A stretch of DNA of 64,000 nt, from assembly GCA_963813375.1 (NCBI GenBank), contig CAWEYT010000022.1:62001-126000 (forward strand), read 5' to 3'. How positions within the stretch are numbered: the first letter of the stretch is position 1; each line of letters starts with the position of its first letter. A program made the translations under genes and the position numbers. Of this stretch, positions 52,540 through 61,995 are shown piece after piece. The DNA comes from DASTFY01 sp963813375 (GTDB taxonomy: Bacteria; Actinomycetota; Acidimicrobiia; Acidimicrobiales; Ilumatobacteraceae). Below the pieces are notes generated by a model. The model searched no databases and had not been told where the DNA came from. It saw nothing but the letters and a program-made list of their open reading frames with translations.

Positions 52540-55155
52540 ATGTCCCGTCCCCTCGTCATCGTCGAATCCCCGGCCAAGGCCAAGACCGTCGCCCGCCATC
52601 TGGGTGACGGCTACGACGTCCGCGCCTCGGTGGGGCACATCGCCGACCTCCCGACCAAGGGCCTCGGCGTGGACGTCGACAACGGCTTCAAGCCGCAGTG
52701 GGAGCTGACCCAGCGGGGCAAGGACGTGGTCAAGGAGCTGCGTTCGTTGCTCAAGGACGCCTCGGAGCTCTACCTGGCGACGGACGAGGACCGCGAAGGC
52801 GAGATCATCTCCTGGCACCTCCTGCAGCACCTCAAGCCCAAGGTCCCGGTGAAGCGGATGGTGTTCCACGAGATCACCAGGTCCGCCATCAACGACGCCG
52901 TGGCCAATCCTCGCGACGTCGACGAGGGCCTGGTCGACGCCGCCGAGACCCGCCGCATCCTCGACCGGCTCGTGGGCTGGGAGGTCTCGCCCGTCCTGTG
53001 GCGCAAGGTCAACCGCGGCCTGGCTGCCGGCAGGGTCCAGAGCCCCGCCACCCGCCTGGTGGTGGAGCGGGAGCGGGAGCGGATGGCGTTCGTCGCCGCG
53101 TCGTACTGGGACATCGAAGCCCTGTTGGCCACCGATCCCGCGTTCACGGCGACGCTCGTCGGTGTCGACGGCACCAAGGTGGCGACCGGCAAGGACTTCG
53201 GCGACGACGGGCGGACCAAGGGCCAGGTCGTCGTCCTCACCGAGGAGCGGGCGGTCGCCCTCGCCGAGGGTCTGGCCGGACGTGACCTGGAGGTGCGCTC
53301 GGTCGAGGAGCGCCCCTACACGTCCAGCCCCAAGCCGCCGTTCATGACCTCGACCCTCCAGCAGGAGGGCGGGCGCAAGCTGCGGCTCTCGGCCCAGCAG
53401 GTGATGCGAGTGGCCCAGGGCCTCTACGAGCGGGGCTTCATCACCTACATGCGCACGGACTCGGTCACCCTGTCCGACGAGGCGCTGACCGCGGTGCGGG
53501 CCACGGTCGCCAGCACCTACGGCGATCGCTTCCTCGCCGCCGGACCGCGGCGCTACACGACCAAGGTCAAGAACGCCCAGGAGGCCCACGAGGCCATCCG
53601 TCCATCGACACCGCTGCGCTCGCCCGATCAGGTCGCAGGGGAGTTGCGTGGGCCGGACCTCGACCTCTACCGCCTCATCTGGCAGCGCACGCTGGCCTCG
53701 CAGATGGCGGACGCCACCGGCACGACGGTGAGCGTGCGGCTCGGCGCGCCGAGCGCGACGCCCGCAGGGGCCACCGACTGTGAGTTCGCGGCGAGCGGGA
53801 CGACCATCAACTTCGCCGGCTACCGGCGGGCGTACGTCGAGTCGACCGACGACGGTCCCGAGACGGAACGCGAGGCGCTGCTCCCGGCGCTGACCGTGGG
53901 ACAGCACGTCCCGGTCGAGTCGCTGACGCCCGGAGGGCACACGACCGTGCCGCCGTCCCGCTACACCGAGGCCAGCCTCGTCAAGCGGCTCGAGGAGCTG
54001 GGCATCGGCCGGCCATCCACATGGGCGTCGATCATCCAGACGATCCTCGACCGCGGCTACGCGTGGAAGAAGGGACAGGCACTCGTGCCGACCTGGACGG
54101 CGTTCGCGGTGGTCCGTCTGCTCGAGCAGCACTTCGACGAGCTCGTCGACTACACGTTCACGGCCGGGCTGGAGGACGACCTCGACGCCATCGCCCTGGG
54201 CGACCAGGAAAAGGTCGAGTGGCTGAAGGACTTCTACTTCGGCACCGAGCACCCGCCCGGGCTCAAGGATCTGGTGACCGACAACCTGGACAAGATCGAC
54301 GCGGCCGAGATCAACACGTTCCTCCTCGGCTACGACGCCGACGGCAACGAGATCGTGGTCAAACCGGGCAAGTACGGGCCCTACGTCAAGCGCGGCGAGG
54401 ACACGGCCAGTGTGCCCGAGATGCTGACGCCCGACGAGTTGACCGTCCCCCTCGCGCTCCAACTGCTCGCCGCCCCCAAGAGCGACGAGCCGATCGGGTT
54501 CCTCGACGGCCTGCCGGTCTTCGCCAAGAACGGTCGCTTCGGTCCGTACGTGCAGTGGGGCGAGGCCGGTACTCCGCCGCCCGGGTCCGACAAGCCGAAG
54601 ATGGCGTCGCTCTTCAAGACGATGACGCTGGAGCGCATCACCATCGACCAGGCGACCGAACTGCTGTCACTCCCTCGGGTGGTCGGCACCGATCCGGCCG
54701 ACGGCCAGGAGGTCATCGCCGCCAACGGTCGCTACGGCCCGTACGTGAGCAAGGGCAAGGAGACCCGGTCCCTCGCCAATGAGGAGCAGCTCCTCGAGAT
54801 CGGGCTGGACGCCGCCCTGGCCCTGCTGGCCCAGCCCAAGCAGTACCGCGGTCGCGGGGGGGCCGCACCCAAGCCGCCCCTGCGCGAGCTCGGCACTGAT
54901 CCCGTCAGCCAGCGCGGGGTCGTGGCCAAGGACGGCCGCTTCGGCGTCTACGTCACCGACGGCGAGACCAACGCCTCCCTCGGCCGGGGTGACCGCCTGG
55001 AGGAGATGTCGCCGGAGCGGGCGTACGAGCTCCTCGCCATCCGGCGCGAGCAGGTGGCCGAGAAGGGCCCAGCCACCAAGAAGTCCGGGGCGAAGAAGGC
55101 CGGGGCGAAGAAGGCCGGGGCGAAGAAGAAGGCGGCCACGCGCGGGAGCGGCTGA
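52540..55155 (+). CDS. topA: DNA topoisomerase I
   Basis: 871 aa, intact. Toprim domain VIVESPAKAKTV and DEDREGEIISWHLL, the active-site tyrosine near residue 303 in FITYMRTDSV, RKVNRGLAAGRVQSPATRLVVERE, and EAHEAIRPS. The C-terminal third contains repeated Topo_C units (FGPYVQWGE, GRYGPYVSKG, GRFGVYVTDGE) instead of zinc ribbons, the actinobacterial type. It ends in a Lys/Ala tail (KKAGAKKAGAKKKAA) that binds DNA. It relaxes negative supercoils. It is followed after 44 bp by tmk. Confidence 0.97.
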   Translation: MSRPLVIVESPAKAKTVARHLGDGYDVRASVGHIADLPTKGLGVDVDNGFKPQWELTQRGKDVVKELRSLLKDASELYLATDEDREGEIISWHLLQHLKPKVPVKRMVFHEITRSAINDAVANPRDVDEGLVDAAETRRILDRLVGWEVSPVLWRKVNRGLAAGRVQSPATRLVVERERERMAFVAASYWDIEALLATDPAFTATLVGVDGTKVATGKDFGDDGRTKGQVVVLTEERAVALAEGLAGRDLEVRSVEERPYTSSPKPPFMTSTLQQEGGRKLRLSAQQVMRVAQGLYERGFITYMRTDSVTLSDEALTAVRATVASTYGDRFLAAGPRRYTTKVKNAQEAHEAIRPSTPLRSPDQVAGELRGPDLDLYRLIWQRTLASQMADATGTTVSVRLGAPSATPAGATDCEFAASGTTINFAGYRRAYVESTDDGPETEREALLPALTVGQHVPVESLTPGGHTTVPPSRYTEASLVKRLEELGIGRPSTWASIIQTILDRGYAWKKGQALVPTWTAFAVVRLLEQHFDELVDYTFTAGLEDDLDAIALGDQEKVEWLKDFYFGTEHPPGLKDLVTDNLDKIDAAEINTFLLGYDADGNEIVVKPGKYGPYVKRGEDTASVPEMLTPDELTVPLALQLLAAPKSDEPIGFLDGLPVFAKNGRFGPYVQWGEAGTPPPGSDKPKMASLFKTMTLERITIDQATELLSLPRVVGTDPADGQEVIAANGRYGPYVSKGKETRSLANEEQLLEIGLDAALALLAQPKQYRGRGGAAPKPPLRELGTDPVSQRGVVAKDGRFGVYVTDGETNASLGRGDRLEEMSPERAYELLAIRREQVAEKGPATKKSGAKKAGAKKAGAKKKAATRGSG

Positions 55156-55173
55156 GGCTCCCTGACGGGAGCC
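55156..55173 (+). terminator. Hairpin after topA, possible weak terminator
   Basis: GGCTCCC (55156-55162) and GGGAGCC (55167-55173) form perfect 7-bp arms around TGAC, directly after the topA stop. No U-tract follows, so termination is likely partial and tmk may be transcribed by read-through. Confidence 0.45.
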
Positions 55174-55199
55174 GGCGGCCGTTCTAGCGTGCTGCCGCC

Positions 55200-55809
55200 A
55201 TGGAGCGCGGCCGGTACATCGCCTTCGAGGGCACCGAGGCGACCGGTAAGTCCACCCACGCCCGCCGCCTCGCCTTCGAGCTCGACGCCGTCCTCACCCG
55301 CGAACACGGCGGGACCCCGATCGGGAAGTTGATCCGCTCGATCCTGGCCGACCCCGACGCACGCCGAGCTCACCGACACCGCCGAGGCGCTCCTGATCGC
55401 CGCCGACCGCGCCCAGCACATCGAGGAGGTGGTGCGGCCCACGCTGGCGGCTGGGCGGTCCGTCGTGAGCGATCGCAGCATCTACTCGTCGCTCGCGTAC
55501 CAGGCGTTTGGGCGAGGTCTGCCGCTCGACCAGGTCAGAGCCGTCAACGAGTGGGCCATCGGCGGATGTTGGCCGGACCTCGTCGTGCTCATCGATGTGC
55601 CGCCCGACCAGGTGGCGCGGCGGCTGCGGCGGCGAGAGCTCGACCGGTTCGAACGCTCCGGCCCCGAGTTCTATGCCCGGGTGGCCGAGGGGTTCCGTGA
55701 ACTGGCCGCCGCCGAGCCGGAGCGTTGGGTGGTGGTGGACGGCAACCGGCGGATGGAGCTCGTGGCATCGGCGATCAGGACGGCAGTGCGCGAGCGGCTC
55801 CACTGCTAG
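55200..55809 (+). CDS. tmk: dTMP (thymidylate) kinase (one frame change)
   Basis: About 203 aa from ATG 55200. P-loop FEGTEATGKSTHARRLA, then after a change near 55360 ELTDTAEALLIAADRAQHIEEVV, the DRSIYSSLAYQAFGRG (DRX substrate motif) and VVLIDVPPDQVARRLRRRELDRFE with the LID-type Arg region. It makes dTDP from dTMP. Genes topA, tmk and holB stand in the order seen in many Actinobacteria. The N-terminal GTEATGKS replaces the usual GGEGAGKS but keeps the P-loop residues. Confidence 0.92.
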
Positions 55810-55943
55810 CGGTGCGACGTCGGGCCGCAGCGGCAACGTGCGGGGCCCGATCCCCCATTGACGGGTGCAGCCGATCGCGAGACACTGCGGTCGTCGCACG
55901 CGTGGGACAGCCATTGGGGGCTGTCCGGAAGGGGCGGTGGGCG

Positions 55944-57667
55944 ATGCCGATGCGATCGATCCTGGGCAGGCGACGGCGCGCAGTGCCCGCCGCGGTGGTC
56001 ACGGCAGCGATCACCGCCGGGTTGGTGGTTGCGCCCGCGGACGCACAGACACTCCCGGCCCAGGCCCCGCCGGCGCCCGCAGCAGCAGCCGCATCCCTGG
56101 CGTGGGCGCCGTGCTTCCGAGGCGACGGGGCGTTCGAGTGCGCCACGCTGCAGGTTCCGCTCGACCACGCGAACCCGGCCAGCAACCGCATCCCGATCGC
56201 GCTGATCCGACAGCGGGCCACGGATCCGAGTCGCCGCATCGGTTCGCTGGTGTTCAACCCGGGCGGGCCCGGCGGATCCGGCGTCGACTTCCTGCGCGCG
56301 GCCGGACCGTTCCTCCTGACCGAGGAGGTGCGGGCCCGGTTCGATCTGGTGAGCTTCGACCCCCGGGGGATCTTCCGCAGCCGCCCGTTGCGCTGCTTCG
56401 AGAGCCCCGAGCAGTGGGAGCCGTACTTCACGCCGTTCGCCTTTCCGATCACGCCGGCCGAGACGCAGCAATGGATCGCCGCCGACCGGTACGTGCTGAG
56501 GGCCTGCGACCGGCGGGCCGGCGCCATCCTCAACCACATGTCGACGGCCGAGGTAGCCAGGGACATGGATCTCCTGCGGGCGGCGCTCGGCGAAGCCCAG
56601 CTGAACTATGTCGGTTACTCGTACGGCAGCTACCTGGGCGTCACCTACGCCAACCTGTTCCCCAAGCGCTTCCGGGCGCTGGTGGTGGACGGCGTCCTGG
56701 ATCCGGTGGCGTGGTCGACCGGAGCCGGCAACAGCGCGGCAGAGCCTGCCGGTCTCGACCCGCCTGCGCAGTGACGCTGGCGCTTTGGCGACACTCGAGG
56801 AGTTCTTCCGCTTCTGCGACGCCGCCGGCCGGTCGGGCTGCGCGTTCGCTCCCCGATCGGCGAAGCGCTACGCCGATCTGGCCGAACGACTCAAGGAAAA
56901 CCCGACACCGATCGCGGATCCCGTCACCGGCGAGGTGTTCGACTACAACTACTCGTTCCTCGTGGCCGACACCCTCGGCGCCATGTACTTCTCGCCCGAC
57001 TGGCCGTCCTTCGCCGAGCTCTTGGCGTACATCGACGCCAACGTCGATCCCGACGGAGACCGGGGCGGCTCTGGCCAGCTTCCGAGACCGACTCGGTGTG
57101 ACGGATCCATTGTTCGACCGCTACCAGAACCAGATCGAGGGCTTCCCGGGCGTGCTCTGCTCGGACTCCGACAACCCCGATCACTATGACGCATGGAGCG
57201 CGGCGGGCAAGGCGGCCGATCAGCGGTTCCGCTACTTCGGACGGGCCTGGACGTGGGTCTCGAGCCTGTGCGCGGAATGGCGCGGTCGGGACGCCGGCCG
57301 GTACATGGGTCCCTTCACCGCCACCACGGCGGCACCGGTCCTCGTCGTCGGGACCCGGTTCGACCCGGCCACCCGCTACGAGGGAGCGAAGACCGTCGCC
57401 GGCCTGTTGCCGAACTCTCGGCTCCTGACCGTCCGGGCGTGGGGGCACACCTCGGCCGGGCTGTCCCTCTGCGCCGACGAGGTGGTCACCCGCTACGTGG
57501 TCGACGGCGCCCTTCCGCCCCCCGGCACGGTCTGCCCGCAGGAGGTCAAGCCGTTCAGCAACACCGGACCAACAGCGGCCGAAGCGGCGCAGAAGGGCTC
57601 GTCCGAGGTCGCTCGGGTGCTGCGGGCCATCAACCTCCCACGGGCCGGGCTGGTGACGGCCGGCTGA
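55944..57667 (+). CDS. Secreted alpha/beta hydrolase, tripeptidyl-aminopeptidase (TAP) type (two frame changes)
   Basis: About 574 aa from ATG 55944. Signal peptide RRRRAVPAAVVTAAITAGLVVAPADAQT; catalytic domain VFNPGGPGGSG, nucleophile YVGYSYGSYLGVTYA, and after frame changes near 56748 and 57065 the acid GTRFDPATRY and His in VRAWGHTSAGLSLC (TAP C-terminal domain). The proline-peptidase S33 family hydrolyses short peptides outside the cell. It sits between tmk and holB, a position similar to those of secreted hydrolases in Streptomyces (inference from memory). Confidence 0.87.
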
Positions 57668-57687
57668 GCCATGGCAACGTCGGGGGT

Positions 57688-58749
57688 GTGAGCTCCGCCC
57701 CTCCCGTCGCCGACGTCTGGCACCAGGTCGTCGGCCAGCCGGCCGCGGTGACGCTGCTCTCGGCAGCAGCGGCCGATCCTGTCCACGCCTATCTCTTCGT
57801 CGGCCCGTCCGGGTGCACGAAGTTCGAGGCCGCTCGGGCCTTCGCCGGCCTGGTGCTCGACCCTTCCGGCGATGCCAGCGGACGCGACGCCCGCCTGGCG
57901 CGCGCCGGCGAGCACCCCGACGTCCGAGAGGTGCTCCGGGTCGGCGCCGCCATCGACAAGGCACAGGCCGAGGAGGTCGTCCGACTCGCCGCGCTGTCGC
58001 CGGTGGAGGGCCGGCGCAAGGTGCTCATCCTGGACGAGTTCCATCTCCTGCGGCCCGAGGGTGCGGCGCGCCTCCTCAAGACCATCGAGGAGCCACCGCC
58101 GTCCACCGTCTTCGTCATCGTGGCCGATGACGTACCCCACGACCTGGTGACGATCGCCTCGCGCTGCGTCCGGGTCGACTTCCGGCCGCTGCCATCGGCG
58201 CTGATCGCCGAGGTCCTGGAGCAGGAGGGCGCCACACCCGAGACGGCGCTGGCCTCGGCCCGGGCGGCGGCGGGCAACCTCGACCGGGCCCGGCTCCTGG
58301 CCGACGATCCGGCCGTCGCCGCCCGGACGGAGGCCTTCGCCCGCCTGCCGTACCGGCTCGACGGCAGCGGCCACGCGGTGTGCCTGGCCGTGGACGAGGT
58401 GACCGGCCTGATCGACGCTGCCGCGGCCCCCCTCAAGGACCGCCAGGCCCGCGAGGCGGCCGACCTCCAGCGGGAGATGGAGGAGCTCGGCGAGCGGGGA
58501 TCAGGCCAGAAGCGGTTGGAGGAGCGCCACAAGCGAGAGCTGCGACGGCATCGCGCCGACGAGCTCAAAGCCGGCTTGGCCACCGTGGCCGGGACCTACC
58601 GCGACGCGCTCGTCGCCGGTACCGCGCACCATCCGGACGCCGCCGTCGACGGCGTGCAGGAGCTCCACGGCGCCATCGAGGCGCTGGAGCGCAACCCGAA
58701 CGAGCACCTGCTGCTCCAAGCCCTCTTCCTGCGCCTCCCCGGGCTCTGA
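57688..58749 (+). CDS. holB: DNA polymerase III, delta' subunit
   Basis: 353 aa from GTG 57688. RFC-like AAA+ plan with HAYLFVGPSGCTKFEAARAFA (degenerate P-loop, as usual in delta'), VGAAIDKAQAEEVVRLAAL, RRKVLILDEFHLLRPEGAARLLKTIEEPPPSTVFVIVAD (SRC/box region), RCVRVDFRPLP and a C-terminal helical collar region. It is part of the clamp loader. The Cys zinc module of other delta' proteins is not evident. Confidence 0.93.
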   Translation: MSSAPPVADVWHQVVGQPAAVTLLSAAAADPVHAYLFVGPSGCTKFEAARAFAGLVLDPSGDASGRDARLARAGEHPDVREVLRVGAAIDKAQAEEVVRLAALSPVEGRRKVLILDEFHLLRPEGAARLLKTIEEPPPSTVFVIVADDVPHDLVTIASRCVRVDFRPLPSALIAEVLEQEGATPETALASARAAAGNLDRARLLADDPAVAARTEAFARLPYRLDGSGHAVCLAVDEVTGLIDAAAAPLKDRQAREAADLQREMEELGERGSGQKRLEERHKRELRRHRADELKAGLATVAGTYRDALVAGTAHHPDAAVDGVQELHGAIEALERNPNEHLLLQALFLRLPGL

Positions 58750-58779
58750 GGACCGCCCCGGTCGTTCCATCGGCAACCG

Positions 58780-58816
58780 TGCACGTCTCGTTGCGGTTTT
58801 CGCAATGAGAGGTGCA
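58780..58816. terminator. Imperfect 16-bp hairpin between holB and tRNA-Thr
   Basis: TGCACGTCTCGTTGCG (58780-58795) pairs with CGCAATGAGAGGTGCA (58801-58816) with two mismatches around a GTTTT loop. Located 30 bp after holB and 73 bp before tRNA-Thr, it could end holB transcription, although no clear U-tract follows. Confidence 0.45.
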
Positions 58817-58889
58817 TACCTCCGGACCGTCGGGCCTGGAACCGCCCGTGGGGCGGCGGGGGTCGGCCGCTACAGTTCCAGGGCCGTTC

Positions 58890-58965
58890 GCCCAGATAGC
58901 TCAGCCGGCAGAGCAACGCACTCGTAATGCGTAGGTCGTGGGTTCGATTCCCACTCTGGGCTCCA
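58890..58965 (+). tRNA. tRNA-Thr (anticodon CGT)
   Basis: 76 nt including an encoded CCA. Acceptor GCCCAGA/TCTGGGC, D arm GCTC/GAGC, anticodon loop CTCGTAA with CGT, T arm GTGGG-TTCGATT-CCCAC. It reads in the same direction as holB. An IS481-family element begins 33 bp downstream of its 3' end. Confidence 0.95.
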
Positions 58966-58997
58966 CGAAATGTGTTACTTCGGCTGATGCCTGACGT

Positions 58998-59020
58998 TCG
59001 GGCTTCGGTTGATGGTTGAC
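58998..59020 (+). repeat. Left terminal inverted repeat of the IS481-family element
   Basis: A 23-bp perfect match to the reverse complement of 60312-60334. Three degenerate copies follow inward or outward (about 58976, 59024 and 59047), each with the core TTCGG-TGATG-TTGAC. Confidence 0.85.
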
Positions 59021-59075
59021 AGTGTTTCGGTTGATGCTTGACAGCTGTTTCGGTTGATGCTTGACACTCGATCCC

Positions 59076-60351
59076 ATGAGGGAGATGAGCGTGAGTGAGC
59101 AGCGTTATCAGGCGGTGTTGGCGGTGATCGCCGAGGGGTGACACGGTGACGGAGGTGGCGGCCCGGTTCGGGGTGTCGCGTCAGACGTTGCATGCGTGGT
59201 TGGCGAAGTATGAGGCCGGCGGGTTGGAGAATTTGGGTGATCGGTCGCATCGGCCGGTGTCGTGTCCGCATCAGATGCCGGCGGCGGTGGAGGTGGTGTT
59301 GGCGGAGCTGCGTCGGGCGCATCCGTCGTGGGGTCCGCGACGGTTGGTGTTCGAGCTGGCCAAGCGTGGTGTGGAGCCGTTGCCGTCGGAGTCGGCGGTG
59401 TATCGGGCGTTGGTGCGGTTGAACTTGATCGATCCCGACGCGCGTCGGCCGCGGGACCGGAAGTGGAAGCGGTGGGAGCGTGGCCGGCCGATGGAGTTGT
59501 GGCAGATGGACGTGGTCGGCGGGTTCGTGCTGGCTGACGGCACGAAGGCCAAGGCGTTGACCGGGGTCGATGATCACTCGCGGTTCTGTGTGTCGGCGTG
59601 GTTGATGCCGCGTGAGTCGTCGCGGCAGGTGTGTGACGGGTTGGCGGTGGCGATGCGCCGTTGGGGTGTGCCCGGGCGAGATCCTGACCGACAACGGCAA
59701 GGTGTTCACGGGCCGGTTCAACCAGCCGCCGGTGGAGGTGCTGTTCGATCGGATCTGTCGTGAGAACGGGATCACGCACCGCTTGACTCAGCCCCGTTCG
59801 CCGACCACGACCGGCAAGATCGAGCGGTTCCATCGCAGTCTGCGCGCCGAGTTCCGCACCGACCGGGTGTTCGCGGATCTGGCTGCCGCGCAGGCCGAGC
59901 TCGACGAGTGGGTGGACGACTACAACACGAACCGACCGCACCAAGGGATCGGGATGGACCCACCGGCCCAGCGGTTCCAGCATGGCGAGCGGCAACGGTG
60001 ACCCCGTTCGCCGTGGCGGACGCCGGCCGCGAGGTTCGCGGCGACGGTGTGTGGGTCGCTCGTCGAGCAAGCGCGGTCGGGGTCGTGTGCGTCAACTGGC
60101 AACAGGTCAGCCTCGGTGTCGCCGCGGCCGGCCAGAACATCGACGTGTGGGTCACCGACGACGTCCTGCAGTTCTTCGACGGCGACCAACTACTGCGCAC
60201 CGAGCAACGCACCAACCACGGGCCAGTCCGCAAGAAACGGGCATCCGATCCCCACCGGACAGGCCGGCCAATCCTAACCAACAGTGTCAACGATCAACCG
60301 AACGCTGATCCGTCAACCATCAACCGAAGCCCGACATGGGCTCCGCTGTGA
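59076..60351 (+). CDS. IS481-family transposase (three frame changes)
   Basis: Reconstructed about 420 aa. From ATG 59076 SEQRYQAVLAVIAEG leads after an extra G near 59138 to VTEVAARFGVSRQTLHAWLAKYEAGG (HTH). The DDE domain starts ELWQMDVVGGFVLADGTKAK; after a second extra G near 59680 EILTDNGKVFTG and HRLTQPRSPTTTGKIERFHRSL with the Glu follow. After a third change near 59990 comes the C-terminal beta domain GVWVARRASAVGVVCVNWQQ and NIDVWVTDDVLQFFDGDQLLRTE. All catalytic residues (D, D, E) remain; the three indels fall in G runs. Whether it is active cannot be told. Confidence 0.85.
60312..60334 (-). repeat. Right terminal inverted repeat of the IS481-family element
   Basis: Perfect 23-bp partner of 58998-59020. 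A second, degenerate copy (GTCAACGATCAACCGA) lies about 25 bp further inside. The last codons of the transposase frame run through this repeat. Confidence 0.85.
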
Positions 60352-60440
60352 TGTCAAGAATCATGCCGGAAAATCGCGCCATCCTCGACTAGGCCGGCTT
60401 GTCGCCGTTTCGGCGTGGTCGGCCGACAGGCGAATGTCAC

Positions 60441-61135
60441 CTACTGGCGCCTGGTTACGTCCCTAGCGGGCGACCCTACAACGGTCACACCGGCTTCGAC
60501 GTCTCGGGTCACGACTGCGCCCGCTCCGACGGTCGCGCCATCGCCGACCGTGATTCCCTGAACGACAGCAGCGTTCGTTCCGATCAAGACCTGGGCGCCC
60601 AGATCGCAGTCGCCGCTTACAGCAGCGCCGGGCATCACCGAACAGAGATCGCCCAAGACCGTGTCATGCCCGATCGAGGCCTGGTGGCTCACAAGGCAAT
60701 GTCGAACCGATGCGGGCGAGAGGGGAGACACATGCGCCAGCGAGCACCACGGTCCCGCCGGCGCCGAGTTCGACCCCGTGGCCTACGCTTGCTCCGGGAT
60801 CGACGAGAGTGATCGGGCGTGCTCGGCCTGCGTCCACGGTGCTGAGGACAGCGGCCTTCACGTCGGCATTCCCACCCCAAGAACGAATCGGCCCGGTTCG
60901 AGACGACTGCCTGCAAGCCTGCCGAGGTACGGCCCACATCCCATGACCGCATTCGCCACGGGTTGGCTCATCGTCGAGCATCCTGCGCTCGGCGGAGCAA
61001 CCCGAGCCGCTCGATGACGTTCAGCACGTCGCTCGCATGCCCGCCTCCCCCCAGCAGCAATATCTGTTCCTCGCGGATCCCTCGGGCGCTGCGGCATCGT
61101 ACGCGTGCACCCGAACAGACGGCTGATGGAGACAT
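60441..61135 (-). CDS. PglD/NeuD-like sugar O-/N-acyltransferase (at least four frame changes)
   Basis: Reconstructed about 230 aa. ATG 61135 starts 2 bp after the phosphoglycosyltransferase stop. Pieces: EEQILLLGGGGHASDVLNVIERLGL (PglD N-terminal Rossmann-like domain), VKAAVLSTVDAGRARPITLVDPGASVG, then left-handed beta-helix repeats SIGHDTVLGDLCSVMPGAAVSGDCDLG and VLIGTNAAVVQGITVGDGATVGAGAVVTRDV, ending VVGSPARDVTRRQ. In this family it transfers an acyl group to an amino-sugar nucleotide such as UDP-4-amino-sugars. The number of indels is high; all domains are present. Confidence 0.8.
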
Positions 61136-61137
61136 GT

Positions 61138-61745
61138 TCAGCGCTCGCCGCCGAATTCCGGCATCGTGGCGTGACCCTCGGCGTCTTACCCCGTCGCTCC
61201 GGATGACTACACCCGGCGTGCGCAGGAGAATCTTGATGTCGAGCCAGGTTGACGCGTGCGTCCCGTACCACACGTCGAGAGCGAGCTCTGTCCGGCCAGA
61301 AGGAGCGCGTTTCGACCATGGATTTGAGCCCACCCGGTGATCCCAGGTTTGACGTCGAGCCGACGACGTTGCTTCGTCGCTGTAGCGCTCGACGTACTCG
61401 AGCGGAAGCGGCCGCGGTCCGGACGAGACTCATGTCCCCCTTCAGAACGGTCCAGAGCTGCGGCAGCTCGTCCAGGCTCAGCCGGCGCAGACGTGAGCCG
61501 AGAGGAGTGAGACGCTCGACATCCGGAAGCAGCGCGCCGTCGGTACGGGCGAGCGGTCATCGTCCGCAGTTTGAGGACCGTAATCGGCCGTCCGTGGAGG
61601 CCGGCGCCAAGCTCTGACGGTAGAAAGTCGGTCGTTCGTGCGTCCGCCAAGTCAGCAGCGCGGTAACGAGAAGGATCGGCGATGACACTACGAGCCCGAC
61701 CGCTGCCCCAATGACGTCGATCGTCCGCTTCGCTACGCCTTGCAC
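61138..61745 (-). CDS. PglC/WecP-type sugar phosphotransferase (at least five frame changes)
   Basis: Reconstructed about 200 aa from GTG 61745. AKRTIDVIGAAVGLVVSSPILL (reentrant membrane helix of monotopic PGTs), GRPITVLKLRTM, LSLDELPQLW, MSLVRPRP-like, RLDVKPGITGWAQIHGRNAL, and the C-terminal DVWYGTHASTWLDIKILLRT and GHATMPEFGGER. It moves a sugar-phosphate from a nucleotide sugar to undecaprenyl phosphate, the first step of surface-glycan assembly. Directly followed by the acyltransferase gene, the PglC-PglD pair. Confidence 0.82.
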
Positions 61746-61995
61746 TTATGCAGTGAACTCCTCACGGGTACAACGGAGGTTCTCGACGTGGGGCCCGATG
61801 CGGCATGCCGTGACTTGCCGACGACGAATCTAGCGACAAATCCGGCGTTTGAGTGTGCGGGGCCGAACAGCGCCGTGACGCCGACGGCTCGGGAGTTCGC
61901 CTCTGGGTGGACGCGATCGCGTTCAGGTGGCGCGGTCGCCTGCCTGGCACGACCCGCGGCACCCTCGTCGTCTCCATCCACGGCCACGAAGCAGA
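61746..61995. other. Divergent intergenic region of the glycan locus
   Basis: A 250-bp gap between the divergent phosphoglycosyltransferase and flippase genes. It should hold both promoters; no clear -10/-35 pair or operator stands out, and no gene is recognised on either strand. Confidence 0.3.

Larger units (their letters stand above)
58998..60334 (+). mobile_element. IS481-family insertion sequence
   Basis: About 1.34 kb bounded by perfect 23-bp inverted repeats (58998-59020 and 60312-60334, outward GTCAACCATCAACCGAAGCC plus CGA). Near each end the same motif (TTCGGTTGATGNTTGACA) recurs: three more left copies between 58974 and 59066 and one more on the right. These are probable transposase binding sites. 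It encodes one transposase with a DDE catalytic domain. No clear target-site duplication is visible. The lower-GC repeats differ from the flanking DNA. Confidence 0.85.

Noticed and set aside
51118..54462. 1114-codon open frame on the minus strand covering rsgA and topA
   Set aside because: Only its last part is the rsgA N-terminus. The rest is antisense to intact topA and has the composition of a high-GC reverse frame.
58956..60344. TGGGCTCC copies at the tRNA-Thr 3' end and just right of the IS element, as target duplication
   Set aside because: Only eight bases, not adjoining the inverted repeats on both sides; chance is likely.
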